A DNA stretch of 64,000 nt from Thermoflavifilum sp. (GCF_014961315.1 NZ_CP063141.1:1-64000), one strand, 5' to 3'. Positions 27,617 through 37,544 are shown, counted from the stretch's first letter. A program made the numbers and translations. Notes: generated from the sequence alone by a model not told the origin.

Positions 27617-28363
27617 ATGGACACTCATCCGGATAGCGGTTTTCCCGAATCCTCTGCTTCGAAAGGCTATGCCCGGGCAGCGGCGGAAAAAACCGGCTAT
27701 GCAGGGTTTCAACGCATGAAACAAGCATGGAAAACGGCCCTACAGATACCTTTTTTCTGCTGGAACGGCCTTCTGGCCCTGATAGCCGGCATGATCCTCG
27801 CTTACCTGGCACAAATGTTTTTCCCTTACATTCAACAACGACACGGGATCGTGCTTTACGATCCCCTGCTGGCGTGGCTTCCGGCGTACGATATCTCGAT
27901 GCCCCTGTTTGCCTGCCTGTATATCCCCATGCTGGTGTGGATAGGTATGCTTTTGAAATATCCCCGAAGCTTGCTTCAGGTGCTGATGAGCGTCATCGTG
28001 TTGCAAACCATTCGCCTGTTGACCATCTGGGCGATACCGCTCGACCCACCGCAACATTGCATGGTATTGCGCGATCCGCTGGTCTATGTGCTGGCTTATC
28101 ATCACATGCCCATCACCCGCGATTTGTTTTTTTCCGGACATACAGCTACTATGATGGTGTTTTACCTGGCCGCCCCGGGGCAGAAAAAATGGCTGATGGC
28201 CATCTGGATGAGCACGGTAATTCTCATGCTGCTGATCCAGCATGCGCACTACACCATCGATATCCTTGCAGCTATCCTCATCGCCCCGGCCGTGTGGACC
28301 TGGATGGATTTTTACCTTTCACGTGAATTGGGCGAACTCGCTACCTGGAACGGATACAGGTGA
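27617..28363 (+). CDS. PAP2_C-type integral membrane phosphotransferase/phosphatase
   Basis: 248 residues with ~6 membrane helices. The active-site histidines lie in DLFFSGHTATMMVFYL and in QHAHYTIDILAA (H...H-x3-D). This is the arrangement of the PAP2_C group, which includes sphingomyelin and inositol-phosphorylceramide synthases. Bacteroidota make sphingolipids, so a head-group transferase or lipid phosphatase role is plausible but inferred. The first ~35 residues are hydrophilic and the real start may be the ATG at 27716 (MKQAWKTALQ). Ten nt separate it from the SDR. Confidence 0.72.
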   Translation: MDTHPDSGFPESSASKGYARAAAEKTGYAGFQRMKQAWKTALQIPFFCWNGLLALIAGMILAYLAQMFFPYIQQRHGIVLYDPLLAWLPAYDISMPLFACLYIPMLVWIGMLLKYPRSLLQVLMSVIVLQTIRLLTIWAIPLDPPQHCMVLRDPLVYVLAYHHMPITRDLFFSGHTATMMVFYLAAPGQKKWLMAIWMSTVILMLLIQHAHYTIDILAAILIAPAVWTWMDFYLSRELGELATWNGYR

Positions 28364-28674
28364 GATTCGGCTAGCGAAAACCAATTAAAACGAGATACGA
28401 ACGAAAACATCAAAAACCTAAACTTTTTATTTGCATAGCAGCAGCATTTCCTGCATGGTCGGTGGTTTCATGTGTACGAACAAATCTTGGGGGAATATAG
28501 CCGATGAAATGCTCATCTCACCTGTACCATGTTGACCTTCAGGTGCGATAGGATTTTGAAAAATTACCTAATTTTCATCTGCATGGAGATAGGGTGCAGG
28601 TTCCGGGTAAATGATAATGGATTACAGGTGATATCTTCCATGGTTACGGTTTCACGTTTAAAAACCTTTGCGTT
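28364..28674 (+). other. intergenic region, no gene seen
   Basis: 311 bases. The only structure I see is a weak CACCTG/CAGGTG inverted repeat around 28525-28555. No exact TAnnTTTG box is placed well for the downstream gene. Confidence 0.4.
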
Positions 28675-29406
28675 ATGTTACGCTTATTTTACTTTCTGCT
28701 GCTGATGCCGGGCTTCTCCATCATGATGATGCCGCCCGCACATGCCCAGTTACGCCTGAATGGCGCCTGGGTTCGCATACCGCATGATCCATCATCCATC
28801 AAATGTCTTACGCTTTTTGGCGACCGGGTATTCATGCAAACGCAGGTGGATACCATCACACATCATATCGTATTCGCCGGTGGGGGTACCTATACGCTTC
28901 ACGGTGATACGCTGGATGGCGCGTTTCTGTATCAAATGGGCGATAAAACCATCCAGCCATCGCATTTTCGGCTGGTGCTGAACGGGAATCCGGATGAATT
29001 GAGCTACACCGCATCCGATGGTGAAACCCAGCGCTGGAAGCGGCTCGACGATGGACAGGGAACCTATGCCGGCACCTGGCGCATCGTACAACACATGCAA
29101 AACGGCCAGCTGCGCGATATACCTCAGAGCGGCGACCGTAAAACACTGAAATTGCTTACCGCTTCGCATTTTCAATGGGCTGCATTCAACACGGCAACCG
29201 GTCAATTCTATGCCACCGGAGGTGGAACCTATAGCCTGAACAATGGTCAATATATTGAGCACATTGAGTTCTTCTCACGCGATTCCACGCGCGTGGGCAT
29301 GTCTCTGCCTTTCCAGGATGAAATCAAAGGGGATCAATGGTATCATAAAGGCAAAACCACAAAAGGCGATCCCAACTTTGAAGTGTGGAAACGGGTAGCG
29401 GAATAA
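28675..29406 (+). CDS. secreted protein with two lipocalin-like repeats, function unknown
   Basis: 243 residues with a clear signal peptide (MLRLFYFLLLMPGFSIMMM, cleavage near AHAQ). Two ~110-residue halves share the pattern NGAW.../GTWRIV..., a middle FxGGGTYTLHGD / ATGGGTYSLNNGQ and an ending with RWKRL / VWKRV. This indicates an internal duplication of a small beta-barrel. Similar periplasmic proteins are common in Chitinophagaceae without assigned function. It stands alone with no obvious operon partner. Confidence 0.7.
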   Translation: MLRLFYFLLLMPGFSIMMMPPAHAQLRLNGAWVRIPHDPSSIKCLTLFGDRVFMQTQVDTITHHIVFAGGGTYTLHGDTLDGAFLYQMGDKTIQPSHFRLVLNGNPDELSYTASDGETQRWKRLDDGQGTYAGTWRIVQHMQNGQLRDIPQSGDRKTLKLLTASHFQWAAFNTATGQFYATGGGTYSLNNGQYIEHIEFFSRDSTRVGMSLPFQDEIKGDQWYHKGKTTKGDPNFEVWKRVAE

Positions 29407-29503
29407 ATGCAACCCGTCTTGAAATGATTTCCATTTCTGAGAAAAAAATCACTACTTTTCACCGTCATTCATTTGATTTTCCAAACCGGTAAAGACCCTA
29501 CGT

Positions 29504-30892
29504 ATGCAACGCCGAATTTTTCATGTTAGCCGGATATGCATTTACTCAGCTTATCGGCGATTTATCCTGCTAGGTATTGCCGCTCTGTATTTTTTCCATC
29601 CCGGCACCGTAGCAGGTCAGCAACACCTGATTCATTTTGAGAAATATCAATTGCCTAATGGACTTACCGTAATTCTGCACCGCGATACCACGGTACCCGT
29701 TGTAGCCGTAACCGTCATGTATCATGTGGGATCTAAAAATGAAACACCAGGATTAACGGGCTTTGCACATTTTTTTGAACATCTCATGTTTGAGGGATCA
29801 ACCTATATTCCGCGCAAATCATTTGAAAAATATATCACCAATGCCGGCGGTAGCTATAATGCCAATACCACTCAGGATCGCACCTTCTTTTATGAGGTGC
29901 TCCCATCCAATCAACTCGCACTGGGCCTCTGGCTGGAAAGCGAAAGAATGTTGCATTTAAAAATTGATAGTGTCGGTGTAAATACGCAGCGTGAGGTGGT
30001 GAAAGAAGAAAAACGATTGCGGGTGGATAATCAACCTTATGGCACCATCTTCATTGAAGTATTAAAACGCGCGTTCAGCGGAGCTTATCACTGGGCTCCC
30101 ATCGGTTCCATGGAAGATATTAACCGGGCACAGCTGGGGCAATTTCTGGATTTTTATCATACCTATTACGTTCCCGGAAACGCTATCCTGTCGATTGCTG
30201 GAAATATTGAAATAGATAGTACCAAAAAATTAATTCAAGCCTATTTCGGTTCTATTCCCCCGGCAAAAAAACCCATTCCCAGGCCCGACCCGAACGAACC
30301 ACCATTGACACATGAAATCAAAGACACGATCTACGATCATATTCAACTGCCTGCTGTGATAGAAGCATATCGCATGCCCAGAGAAACTTCACCGGAATAT
30401 TATGCCGCTCAGGTGCTGGCCACCGTGCTTTCGGGCGGACCTTCTTCAAGGTTGAATACCATCGTAAAAGATCAAAAGCAACTGGCCGTGGCCATCGCTT
30501 CCATTCCTTATTTTAATGAAAACGCAGGTTTGCTTATCAACTATGCCATTGCCAACATGCAGGTGAATCCGGATAGCCTGCAACGAGCTATGGACGAGGA
30601 AGTGCAGAAGCTCACCACGCAATTGATTCCTGAAAAAGAATTTGAAAAAGTGATGAATCAAATACAAACCGACGTGGTAACCGGCAACAGCACCATGCTG
30701 GGCATTGCAGAAAGTCTGGCCGACTATCAAATGTTTTATGGTGATGCCAACCTCATCAATACACAATTGCAAAAATATCAGCAGGTAACACGCGAAGATG
30801 TATTACAGGTCGCCAGAAAATATTTGCGGCCCGACAATCGGGTTGTGCTTTATTACCTGCCCGAATCTCAAAAACAGGCGACAGGCGAATAA
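29504..30892 (+). CDS. M16 family zinc peptidase (active subunit), exported
   Basis: 462 residues with an N-terminal signal (FILLGIAALYFFHPGTVAGQ). The inverted zinc motif HxxEH is present as HFFEHLMFEG, with the downstream glutamate in TQREVVKEEKR. The second M16 domain follows (IQLPAVIEAYRMPRE, VLSGGPSSRLNTIV). It degrades peptides in the periplasm, probably as a heterodimer with the next gene 29 nt downstream, which lacks the zinc motif. Its length is typical of the two-domain PqqL/PMPCB-like subunits. Confidence 0.9.
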   Translation: MQRRIFHVSRICIYSAYRRFILLGIAALYFFHPGTVAGQQHLIHFEKYQLPNGLTVILHRDTTVPVVAVTVMYHVGSKNETPGLTGFAHFFEHLMFEGSTYIPRKSFEKYITNAGGSYNANTTQDRTFFYEVLPSNQLALGLWLESERMLHLKIDSVGVNTQREVVKEEKRLRVDNQPYGTIFIEVLKRAFSGAYHWAPIGSMEDINRAQLGQFLDFYHTYYVPGNAILSIAGNIEIDSTKKLIQAYFGSIPPAKKPIPRPDPNEPPLTHEIKDTIYDHIQLPAVIEAYRMPRETSPEYYAAQVLATVLSGGPSSRLNTIVKDQKQLAVAIASIPYFNENAGLLINYAIANMQVNPDSLQRAMDEEVQKLTTQLIPEKEFEKVMNQIQTDVVTGNSTMLGIAESLADYQMFYGDANLINTQLQKYQQVTREDVLQVARKYLRPDNRVVLYYLPESQKQATGE

Positions 30893-30921
30893 ATTTTTAT
30901 GAATCTTCAAATCCATTCGAT

Positions 30922-32994
30922 ATGCGAAAGATAAATTTTCTGTTTCTGCTTATATCCTTGCATGCATGGGTTGCAAACGCACAAATCGATCGTAGTCATG
31001 CGCCGAATCCCGGCCCTGCACCCGAAATCCACATCGGCACACCCGATACGTTCACACTCAGTAATGGAATGAAAGTATTTGTGGTGGAAAATCATAAGCT
31101 ACCCGAGATCACGGCTACATTGATTTTAGATCATCCGCCCGTTCGAGAAGGCGAAAAAGCCGGATATGTAACGATGGCCGGACAGATGTTGCGCCGGGGA
31201 ACCACTACCATGAACAAACAACAATTAGATGATACCATTGATTTTCTTGGAGGTAGCATCAGCACGTCAAGCAACAGTGCAACCGCCTTCTCCCTCAGTA
31301 AAAATTTTCCTGCGCTGTTCGCTATTTTTTCCGATATCGTCTTGCATCCATCTTTTGATACAACAGAACTGGAAAAGTTAAGAAAACAAACTTTATCTTC
31401 TTTAGCCCAGCAAAAAGAAAATCCAAATGCTATTCTTTCTAATGTAACGGCTGCACTGGAATATGGCAAACAGCATCCCTATGGCGAAATCGAAACCGAA
31501 GAAACGGTAAGCCGGATTACACGCGATGATTTATTGCGCTATTATACAACTTACTGGCGGCCGAATACTGCTTATCTGGCTTTCGTGGGCGATATTACGC
31601 CACAGCAGGCACGCGAGCTTACTGAAAAATATCTGTCGGGCTGGACGCCTGCTCCTGTACCACATCCACAATATCCTTTCCCGGAGCAACCGCGGCAACT
31701 CACACTGGCTGTGGTTAACCGACCAAACGCCGTACAGAGCAATATTGCATTTGCCAATCCGATTGACCTGAAACCCGGCGATATGCGCAACTTCCCCGCC
31801 ATGGTGATGAACGAAATCCTGGGCGGCGGATCAAACAGTCGGCTTTTTATGGATTTAAGAGAAACGCATGGCTACACGTATGGCGCTTATTCTTCTCTGC
31901 AAAATGATCCTTATGTGGGTTCTTTCCGTGCCAGCACGGCTGTACGCACCGAAGTAACCGATAGCGCGATCATGCGATTGTTGGCCGATTTGCAGCAGAT
32001 GCGCACCCAGCCTGTTTCAGAAGATGAGCTCAATCGTTTCAAAAATGCATTATCGGGAAGCTTTGCCCGCTCGCTGGAATACCCATCCCGCATCGCACAA
32101 TTTGCCATCAACATTGAACGATACCACATGCCACGCGACTACTACCAGCATTATCTGCAATACCTCGCACAGGTGAATGCCGATCAGGTGCAACAGGCCG
32201 CCGAACAATTCATTCAGCCAGCCCATGCTTATGTAGTTATCGTGGGTAATGCACAGCAATTTGCAGATAAACTTAAAGCTATCGGGAAATTACAATACTA
32301 TACGATATATGCCGAGCCGATTACACCGGATACCACCGCGCATGTGCCACAAGGCATGACCGCTGTTGATGTGCTGAACCATTATCTCTCGGCCATCGGT
32401 GGAAAAGCAAACATACAACAGGTGAAATCCATCCGTCAGGTGGCGGAAGGCGACGTGCAGGGGCAACAGGTGCGACTTACCGAATGGCATCTGCAGGATA
32501 AGCATTACATGCAGGAAATATCCCTGCCCATGTCGGGCATGGTGATTACAAAAGTGCTGATGAATCATGATAGCATCCAGATGCAGCAAATGGGACAACC
32601 GATTAACCTAACTCCACAGATGAAACAACAAATTCAACAAAATGCATGGTGGTGCCCGGAATGGATGCTTATCAATAAATACGCGGATAGCCTTACCCTC
32701 AAATCCGCTACAGATGAGAATGGGAAACAATTGTATGTAGTGGAATTCTCGCAGCCTGGCCAAACAATCAGCTATCAATATGATCCACAAACCGGATTAA
32801 AACTGCACGAAATTCATCAGGTGGAGATTAACGGAAAAACCATGAGATCTACTTATGATTTTGGTGATTATCGTCAGGTGAATGGTTTGTTGTTTCCCTA
32901 TGAAATATCCACCAGCATGGGCCCCCAGCACATCACCTTTCACGTTACACAATTGCAAATCAATGAAGGATTAAAAGAAAGCGATTTTCAATAA
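30922..32994 (+). CDS. M16 family non-catalytic subunit with C-terminal LolA-like domain
   Basis: 690 residues. Signal peptide MRKINFLFLLISLHAWVANA. Residues ~30-450 form two M16 domains (FTLSNGMKVFVVENHKLPEI, NEILGGGSNSRLFMDLRE), but at the zinc site AGYVTMAGQMLRRGTTTM replaces HxxEH, so it should be inactive and pair with the upstream catalytic subunit. Residues ~475-690 are an extra module (AVDVLNHYLSAIGGKANIQQ, YDFGDYRQVNGLLFPYEI) resembling LolA/outer-membrane lipoprotein-sorting-like folds that bind acyl chains. The fusion lengthens the protein by about 220 residues over usual M16 subunits. Confidence 0.85.
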   Translation: MRKINFLFLLISLHAWVANAQIDRSHAPNPGPAPEIHIGTPDTFTLSNGMKVFVVENHKLPEITATLILDHPPVREGEKAGYVTMAGQMLRRGTTTMNKQQLDDTIDFLGGSISTSSNSATAFSLSKNFPALFAIFSDIVLHPSFDTTELEKLRKQTLSSLAQQKENPNAILSNVTAALEYGKQHPYGEIETEETVSRITRDDLLRYYTTYWRPNTAYLAFVGDITPQQARELTEKYLSGWTPAPVPHPQYPFPEQPRQLTLAVVNRPNAVQSNIAFANPIDLKPGDMRNFPAMVMNEILGGGSNSRLFMDLRETHGYTYGAYSSLQNDPYVGSFRASTAVRTEVTDSAIMRLLADLQQMRTQPVSEDELNRFKNALSGSFARSLEYPSRIAQFAINIERYHMPRDYYQHYLQYLAQVNADQVQQAAEQFIQPAHAYVVIVGNAQQFADKLKAIGKLQYYTIYAEPITPDTTAHVPQGMTAVDVLNHYLSAIGGKANIQQVKSIRQVAEGDVQGQQVRLTEWHLQDKHYMQEISLPMSGMVITKVLMNHDSIQMQQMGQPINLTPQMKQQIQQNAWWCPEWMLINKYADSLTLKSATDENGKQLYVVEFSQPGQTISYQYDPQTGLKLHEIHQVEINGKTMRSTYDFGDYRQVNGLLFPYEISTSMGPQHITFHVTQLQINEGLKESDFQ

Positions 32995-33029
32995 TCATTA
33001 CATCCGACTGCAAATTTTTTCTGTGAAAG

Positions 33030-33055
33030 CATGCATTTTTCATGTTCAATGCATG
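33030..33055. terminator. hairpin between converging M16 and TonB-receptor genes
   Basis: Inverted repeat CATGCAT (33030-33036) / ATGCATG (33049-33055) with a 12-nt loop, placed between two convergent stop codons; it could serve both strands. The stem is short and AT-rich. Confidence 0.35.
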
Positions 33056-33070
33056 TACATCATTCAGGTA

Positions 33071-35443
33071 CTAAAAACTAAAATTCCAGGTAACGCTGGG
33101 AATGATGGGAAATAAAGAAACCTGTTTGGCCTGTATCTTCAGATTGCCCTGCAGCAATCCACCCGTTTGATCAAAATAAATAAAATACGGATTCAGCCGG
33201 CTATACACATTGTAAATAGAAAACATCCAGCTGTGATGAAAGCGATGATTTTTGGGTTTGGGTGTATAAACAGCGGCAATATCGAGCCGGTTATAAGGCT
33301 TCATGCGGTAGCCATTTATGCGGGTATAAGCCTGTGTTAATGTACCTTCCATCAAATAAAAACGATCTGGAATCGTTACTGCATTTCCCGTTGCAAAAAC
33401 AAAATCGGCGGAGAAATGCCAGCGATCGTTGAATCGATAATTGAGTACGATATCGAGGTCGTGCCTGCGATCAAATCGTGCAGGATATTTTGCTCCGTTG
33501 TTCAATGCAGGAAATCTGCGCCAGGTCCACGATAACGTGTACGACAACCATCCGGTGAACTTACCTTTTTGCTTGTGAATGAATAACTCGCTGCCATAAC
33601 TCCATCCTTTTCCAAAAACAAAGCTGTTTTCCGGATCTTCGAGTGAAGGCGTATATCCTTCTGCAAATTCAATTTGATGGTTCATCTGTCGATCGTATAT
33701 TTCGAAAGATGCTTCCCACACATCATGCAAGTTTAAAAAATATCCCAGCGTATATTCCCATGAGGTTTGTGGCTTCACACGATAGGTGCTCGGTACCCAA
33801 AGGTCGGTGGGCAGCGTGGTTCCTGAATTCGATACCAGATGAATATATTGTGCGGTACGCGTAATCGAAGCCTTGAGTGAAGCATGGCTATTCAATGTAA
33901 ACCGCGCGATGAGTCGGGGTTCCAGCTGCATGTAAGTTTTTACGGGTTGCAACCGATGATAATAAATGGAATCATCATGTCCGTTTCCATCGGATTGCAC
34001 GCGAATATAAGGGCCTACCTGCTGAAACAAGCTGTAGCGTAAACCTGCATTCAATCCCCATCGTTCACCGACTTGCATATCGTCCAGCAAATAAACAGCC
34101 GCTTCATGCGCATATTTTTTCATGGGATTGGCAGGCTTGAAACTGGCGGTATCCGAACGACCTGATGCTGTAGAAGGTTGAAAAGTATGAAAGATATAAT
34201 TGTATCCGAATTGCAGATGATGATGCGGATTCAGATAATCATCCACATCCGTTTTCAAATTCCAGTCGTGAATACCGGAGTTTAATCCTACTGTGAAATT
34301 ATTTTGCGTGGCGCCAAAACTAAAACGATAGTCATTATAAATCAGCGAAGTATTGGCAAACATGCGAGCATTAAATACATGATTCCAGCGAAGCGTGGCG
34401 GTGGTATTACCCCATGGAATAGAAGCCTGAAAAGAGCTTCCACTGCTGCGAAAATGAAAAACATCCCTGCCCAGATAGGTACTCAGATACAACCTGTCGC
34501 GATCTGAAAATCGTTCGTTAAGTTTGGCATTCAGATCATAAAAATAATATCCGGATCCATAAAATGAACTGGATTTACTGACAAAAGGCTTTACAAGCAC
34601 ATCTACATAGGTGCGTCTTGCAGCCAGCATAAATGAAGATTTGTTTTTCTGAATAGGCCCTTCCAGTGAAAGGCGCGAAGCAATTAAACCTATACCGCCT
34701 TCTCCATGGAACTGTTGATTGTTGCCATCTTTCATGGATATATCAATCACGGAGGAAAGTCGCCCACCATAATTGGCAGGAATACCGCCTTTGATCAGGG
34801 TTACATTTTTAATCGCATCGGCATTAAAAATAGAAAAGAATCCAAACAAATGTCCGGTATTGTACACGGGTGCTTCATCGAGTAAAATCAGGTTCTGATC
34901 GGCATTGCCACCACGCACATATAAACCGGTGTTGCCTTCTGATGCCTGCACACCGGGAAGCATTTGCATGGTTTTCAATACATCCACCTCACCAGCAATT
35001 ACCGGCAATGATTTCACCTCCTGAATGGGCAAACTGATGCGACTTACTTCCGTGCTTTTTACCTGATCGTGCGCACGCGAAACAATCGTAACTTCCTGTG
35101 CAGTGTAATGCAAAGGCATGAGTTGAATATCGAGCCATACGTCGTGCATAAGCACAATGGTCAATGAATCTACATGATAACCGGGAACCACCGCATAAAG
35201 TGTATAGCGACCCGCAGGCAGACTGATGGAATAAAAACCATAGTGGTTGGTTACCGTGCCTGTAGCTGAAGGCTGAAGCTGAATGCTGGCTCCGATGAGC
35301 GATTCACCGGTTACACTATCACGCACATATCCCCTGATGGTGTAAACCGATTGTGCATGAACGATAACCGAAAGCATGCAACCGATCATCATGCACATGA
35401 TCAGGCAAATATGACCGAAAGCCCTGCTAACAGCCGCGTTCAT
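33071..35443 (-). CDS. TonB-dependent outer membrane receptor
   Basis: 790 residues. Signal peptide ending VIVHAQ; then a carboxypeptidase-D-regulatory-like domain (YTIRGYVRDSVTGESLIGAS), plug domain (GEVDVLKTMQMLPGVQASEG, GLYVRGGNADQNLILLDEAP) and a 22-strand barrel ending in aromatic F (VTWNFSF). It imports a substrate through the outer membrane with energy from TonB-ExbBD. There is no SusD partner and the lengths fit the non-SusC type, so a metal chelate or small peptide is as likely as a glycan. The substrate is unknown. Confidence 0.9.
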   Translation of the reverse strand: MNAAVSRAFGHICLIMCMMIGCMLSVIVHAQSVYTIRGYVRDSVTGESLIGASIQLQPSATGTVTNHYGFYSISLPAGRYTLYAVVPGYHVDSLTIVLMHDVWLDIQLMPLHYTAQEVTIVSRAHDQVKSTEVSRISLPIQEVKSLPVIAGEVDVLKTMQMLPGVQASEGNTGLYVRGGNADQNLILLDEAPVYNTGHLFGFFSIFNADAIKNVTLIKGGIPANYGGRLSSVIDISMKDGNNQQFHGEGGIGLIASRLSLEGPIQKNKSSFMLAARRTYVDVLVKPFVSKSSSFYGSGYYFYDLNAKLNERFSDRDRLYLSTYLGRDVFHFRSSGSSFQASIPWGNTTATLRWNHVFNARMFANTSLIYNDYRFSFGATQNNFTVGLNSGIHDWNLKTDVDDYLNPHHHLQFGYNYIFHTFQPSTASGRSDTASFKPANPMKKYAHEAAVYLLDDMQVGERWGLNAGLRYSLFQQVGPYIRVQSDGNGHDDSIYYHRLQPVKTYMQLEPRLIARFTLNSHASLKASITRTAQYIHLVSNSGTTLPTDLWVPSTYRVKPQTSWEYTLGYFLNLHDVWEASFEIYDRQMNHQIEFAEGYTPSLEDPENSFVFGKGWSYGSELFIHKQKGKFTGWLSYTLSWTWRRFPALNNGAKYPARFDRRHDLDIVLNYRFNDRWHFSADFVFATGNAVTIPDRFYLMEGTLTQAYTRINGYRMKPYNRLDIAAVYTPKPKNHRFHHSWMFSIYNVYSRLNPYFIYFDQTGGLLQGNLKIQAKQVSLFPIIPSVTWNFSF

Positions 35444-35522
35444 GCAATGGTATTATGAAGCAGCAAGTTAAACAATATTCGCTTGCAGTACGAGTCCTGT
35501 ACAGGCTTATCTGAAATTTCAA

Positions 35523-35530
35523 TAGTTTTG
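35523..35530 (+). promoter_or_regulatory. -7 box before the ABC-F gene
   Basis: TAGTTTTG, an exact TAnnTTTG match, ends 9 nt before the ATG at 35540. It supports that start over the TTG at 35483 and implies a very short leader. Confidence 0.45.
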
Positions 35531-35539
35531 CTGCCCCGT

Positions 35540-37471
35540 ATGCTGATCAGCTTACACCACATCACGCTTGAATTCGGCGAACGTTGTCTCGTACGCGATG
35601 CCAGCTGGCATGTGCATACAGGTGAAAAAATCGGATTGATCGGACTTAATGGCGCCGGTAAATCAACCCTGTTGAAGGTGCTGGCCGGTGAAATGGAACC
35701 GCAATCGGGTACCATTCAACGACAGCGAGATGTGAAGATTGGTTTTTTTCATCAGGAACTGTTGAGTTATGAAAGCACGGCTTCTGTGCGGGAAGTGGCC
35801 ATGAGTGCATTTGAGGAGATATGGCAATGCTGGCATCGCATGCAGGAGCTCAGCGAACGAATGGCTCATGATCCACGGGAAGAATGGATGCAGGCGTATA
35901 GCGAATGGCTGCATCGTTTCGAAACAGCAAATGGATATCAACTGAAAGCCCGCGCTGAGGAAGTGCTTGAAGGACTCGGCTTTCGGACAGATGAGCTCGA
36001 CAGACCCTATGCCGAATTTTCGGGCGGATGGCGCATGCGCGTACTGCTGGCGCGACTGCTGCTGCAACAACCCCAGCTGCTGCTGCTCGATGAACCTACC
36101 AATCATCTGGATTTACCCAGCATCAACTGGCTTGAGCAATATCTGCAACAACAAAAAAATACCCTGATCATCGCTTCGCATGATCGACGTTTTTTAAATC
36201 GCCTGGTACATAAAATCGTGGAAATAGATGGACAGCAACTGCTCATCTATAAAGGCAACTATGATGCATATACCCATCAAAAACAAATGCGACAGGAGCA
36301 ACAGCAACGGGCTTATGAAAATCAACAGGCATTCATCAAACAACAACAGGCATTTATCGATCGTTTCCGCGCCAAAGCCAGTAAAGCAGCGCAGGTGCAG
36401 AGTGTCATAAAAAAGCTGGAAAGGCTCGATCGCATCATACCTCCTCAGGATACAACCATCGCACCTCATTTTCATTTTCATCTTGCACAACAACCAGGCA
36501 AGCTGATCATGAGCGGGCGACACGTCAGCAAACGATATGCAGATCATGTTGTGCTACATGAAACTGCATTTGAAATCCTGCGAGGCGATAAAATTGCATT
36601 GATCGGCGCCAACGGCAAAGGAAAGTCCACATTTCTGCGGATGCTGCACGGCGCCATCGATTACGAAGGTCATATCACCACAGGCCATCACGTCATAAAA
36701 GCTTATTACGCCCAGCATCAAACTGCATCGTTAAACCTTTCACATACGATTCTGCAGGAAATCGAACAACATGCAGTGGATTATACCACACAGGAAATCC
36801 GCAACATACTGGGACAGTTTTTGTTTAAAGGTGATGATGTGCTAAAACCCATCCAGGTGCTATCCGGAGGTGAAAAAGCACGTGTGGCACTGGTGAAATT
36901 GTTGTTATCCAGAGCCAATTTCCTGCTGCTCGACGAACCCACGAATCATCTCGACATGCCTTCGGTGGAAGCCCTGAAACAAGCATTGATAGCCTTTCCA
37001 GGAAGTTACATCATCGTTTCGCATGATCGATATTTTCTGGATGGGCTGGTGAATAAAATATGGTATATTGAAGATGGGCAAATCAAAGCATGGAATAGCA
37101 GTATTGACGAATGGTTGAAACAACAGTACCGAATTTCACGTGCATCGCCTTCATCCGCACCGCCCGTTTCTCAGGAACCTGTAACCGCTTCGGCCGAACA
37201 GCGGGCTTTACGTAAGCAATATCAACAACAAAAACGACAGTTCGATAAACTTGAAAAACAATTAAATGATGTGCAGACCAGCATGCATGCACTCGAACAA
37301 CAACTGGCCGATCCAGCGCTTTATGCAAATCAAGCACAATTTCTTTCTGTGGAAAAAGCATATCGAGAACTGCAGGCCCGCCATGAAGCACTTCAATTGC
37401 AATATGAAACGTTATTCGAACAATTGTTGCATCTGGAATCCACGTTAAATCCTGAAGGATATCAAACTTAG
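35540..37471 (+). CDS. ABC-F family ribosome-associated ATPase
   Basis: 643 residues from the ATG at 35540 (MLISLHHITLEFGERCLVRD). Two ABC cassettes: Walker A GLNGAGKSTLLKVLAG, signature FSGGWRMRVLLARLLL, Walker B LLLLDEPTNHLD; then GANGKGKSTFLRML, LSGGEKARVALVKLL, FLLLDEPTNHLD. The ARM/linker lies between them (KQMRQEQQQRAYENQQ). A C-terminal coiled coil (residues ~555-640, QQKRQFDKLEKQLNDVQ) is present as in Uup. There are no membrane segments. ABC-F proteins act on the ribosome to relieve stalling or confer antibiotic protection; the coiled-coil tail favours a Uup-like housekeeping type. Confidence 0.9.
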   Translation: MLISLHHITLEFGERCLVRDASWHVHTGEKIGLIGLNGAGKSTLLKVLAGEMEPQSGTIQRQRDVKIGFFHQELLSYESTASVREVAMSAFEEIWQCWHRMQELSERMAHDPREEWMQAYSEWLHRFETANGYQLKARAEEVLEGLGFRTDELDRPYAEFSGGWRMRVLLARLLLQQPQLLLLDEPTNHLDLPSINWLEQYLQQQKNTLIIASHDRRFLNRLVHKIVEIDGQQLLIYKGNYDAYTHQKQMRQEQQQRAYENQQAFIKQQQAFIDRFRAKASKAAQVQSVIKKLERLDRIIPPQDTTIAPHFHFHLAQQPGKLIMSGRHVSKRYADHVVLHETAFEILRGDKIALIGANGKGKSTFLRMLHGAIDYEGHITTGHHVIKAYYAQHQTASLNLSHTILQEIEQHAVDYTTQEIRNILGQFLFKGDDVLKPIQVLSGGEKARVALVKLLLSRANFLLLDEPTNHLDMPSVEALKQALIAFPGSYIIVSHDRYFLDGLVNKIWYIEDGQIKAWNSSIDEWLKQQYRISRASPSSAPPVSQEPVTASAEQRALRKQYQQQKRQFDKLEKQLNDVQTSMHALEQQLADPALYANQAQFLSVEKAYRELQARHEALQLQYETLFEQLLHLESTLNPEGYQT

Positions 37472-37536
37472 CATACATGCCCTTCGCCCAAAAGCTCGCC
37501 TGAGTTGCATGCTGAGGCCACGTGAAAAGAATCTTT

Positions 37537-37544
37537 TAATTTTG
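37537..37544 (+). promoter_or_regulatory. -7 box of the thiolase promoter
   Basis: TAATTTTG, an exact TAnnTTTG match, ends immediately before an in-frame ATG at 37545, so that ATG would lie at or before the transcript start; translation from 37572 is the consistent choice. Confidence 0.5.
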
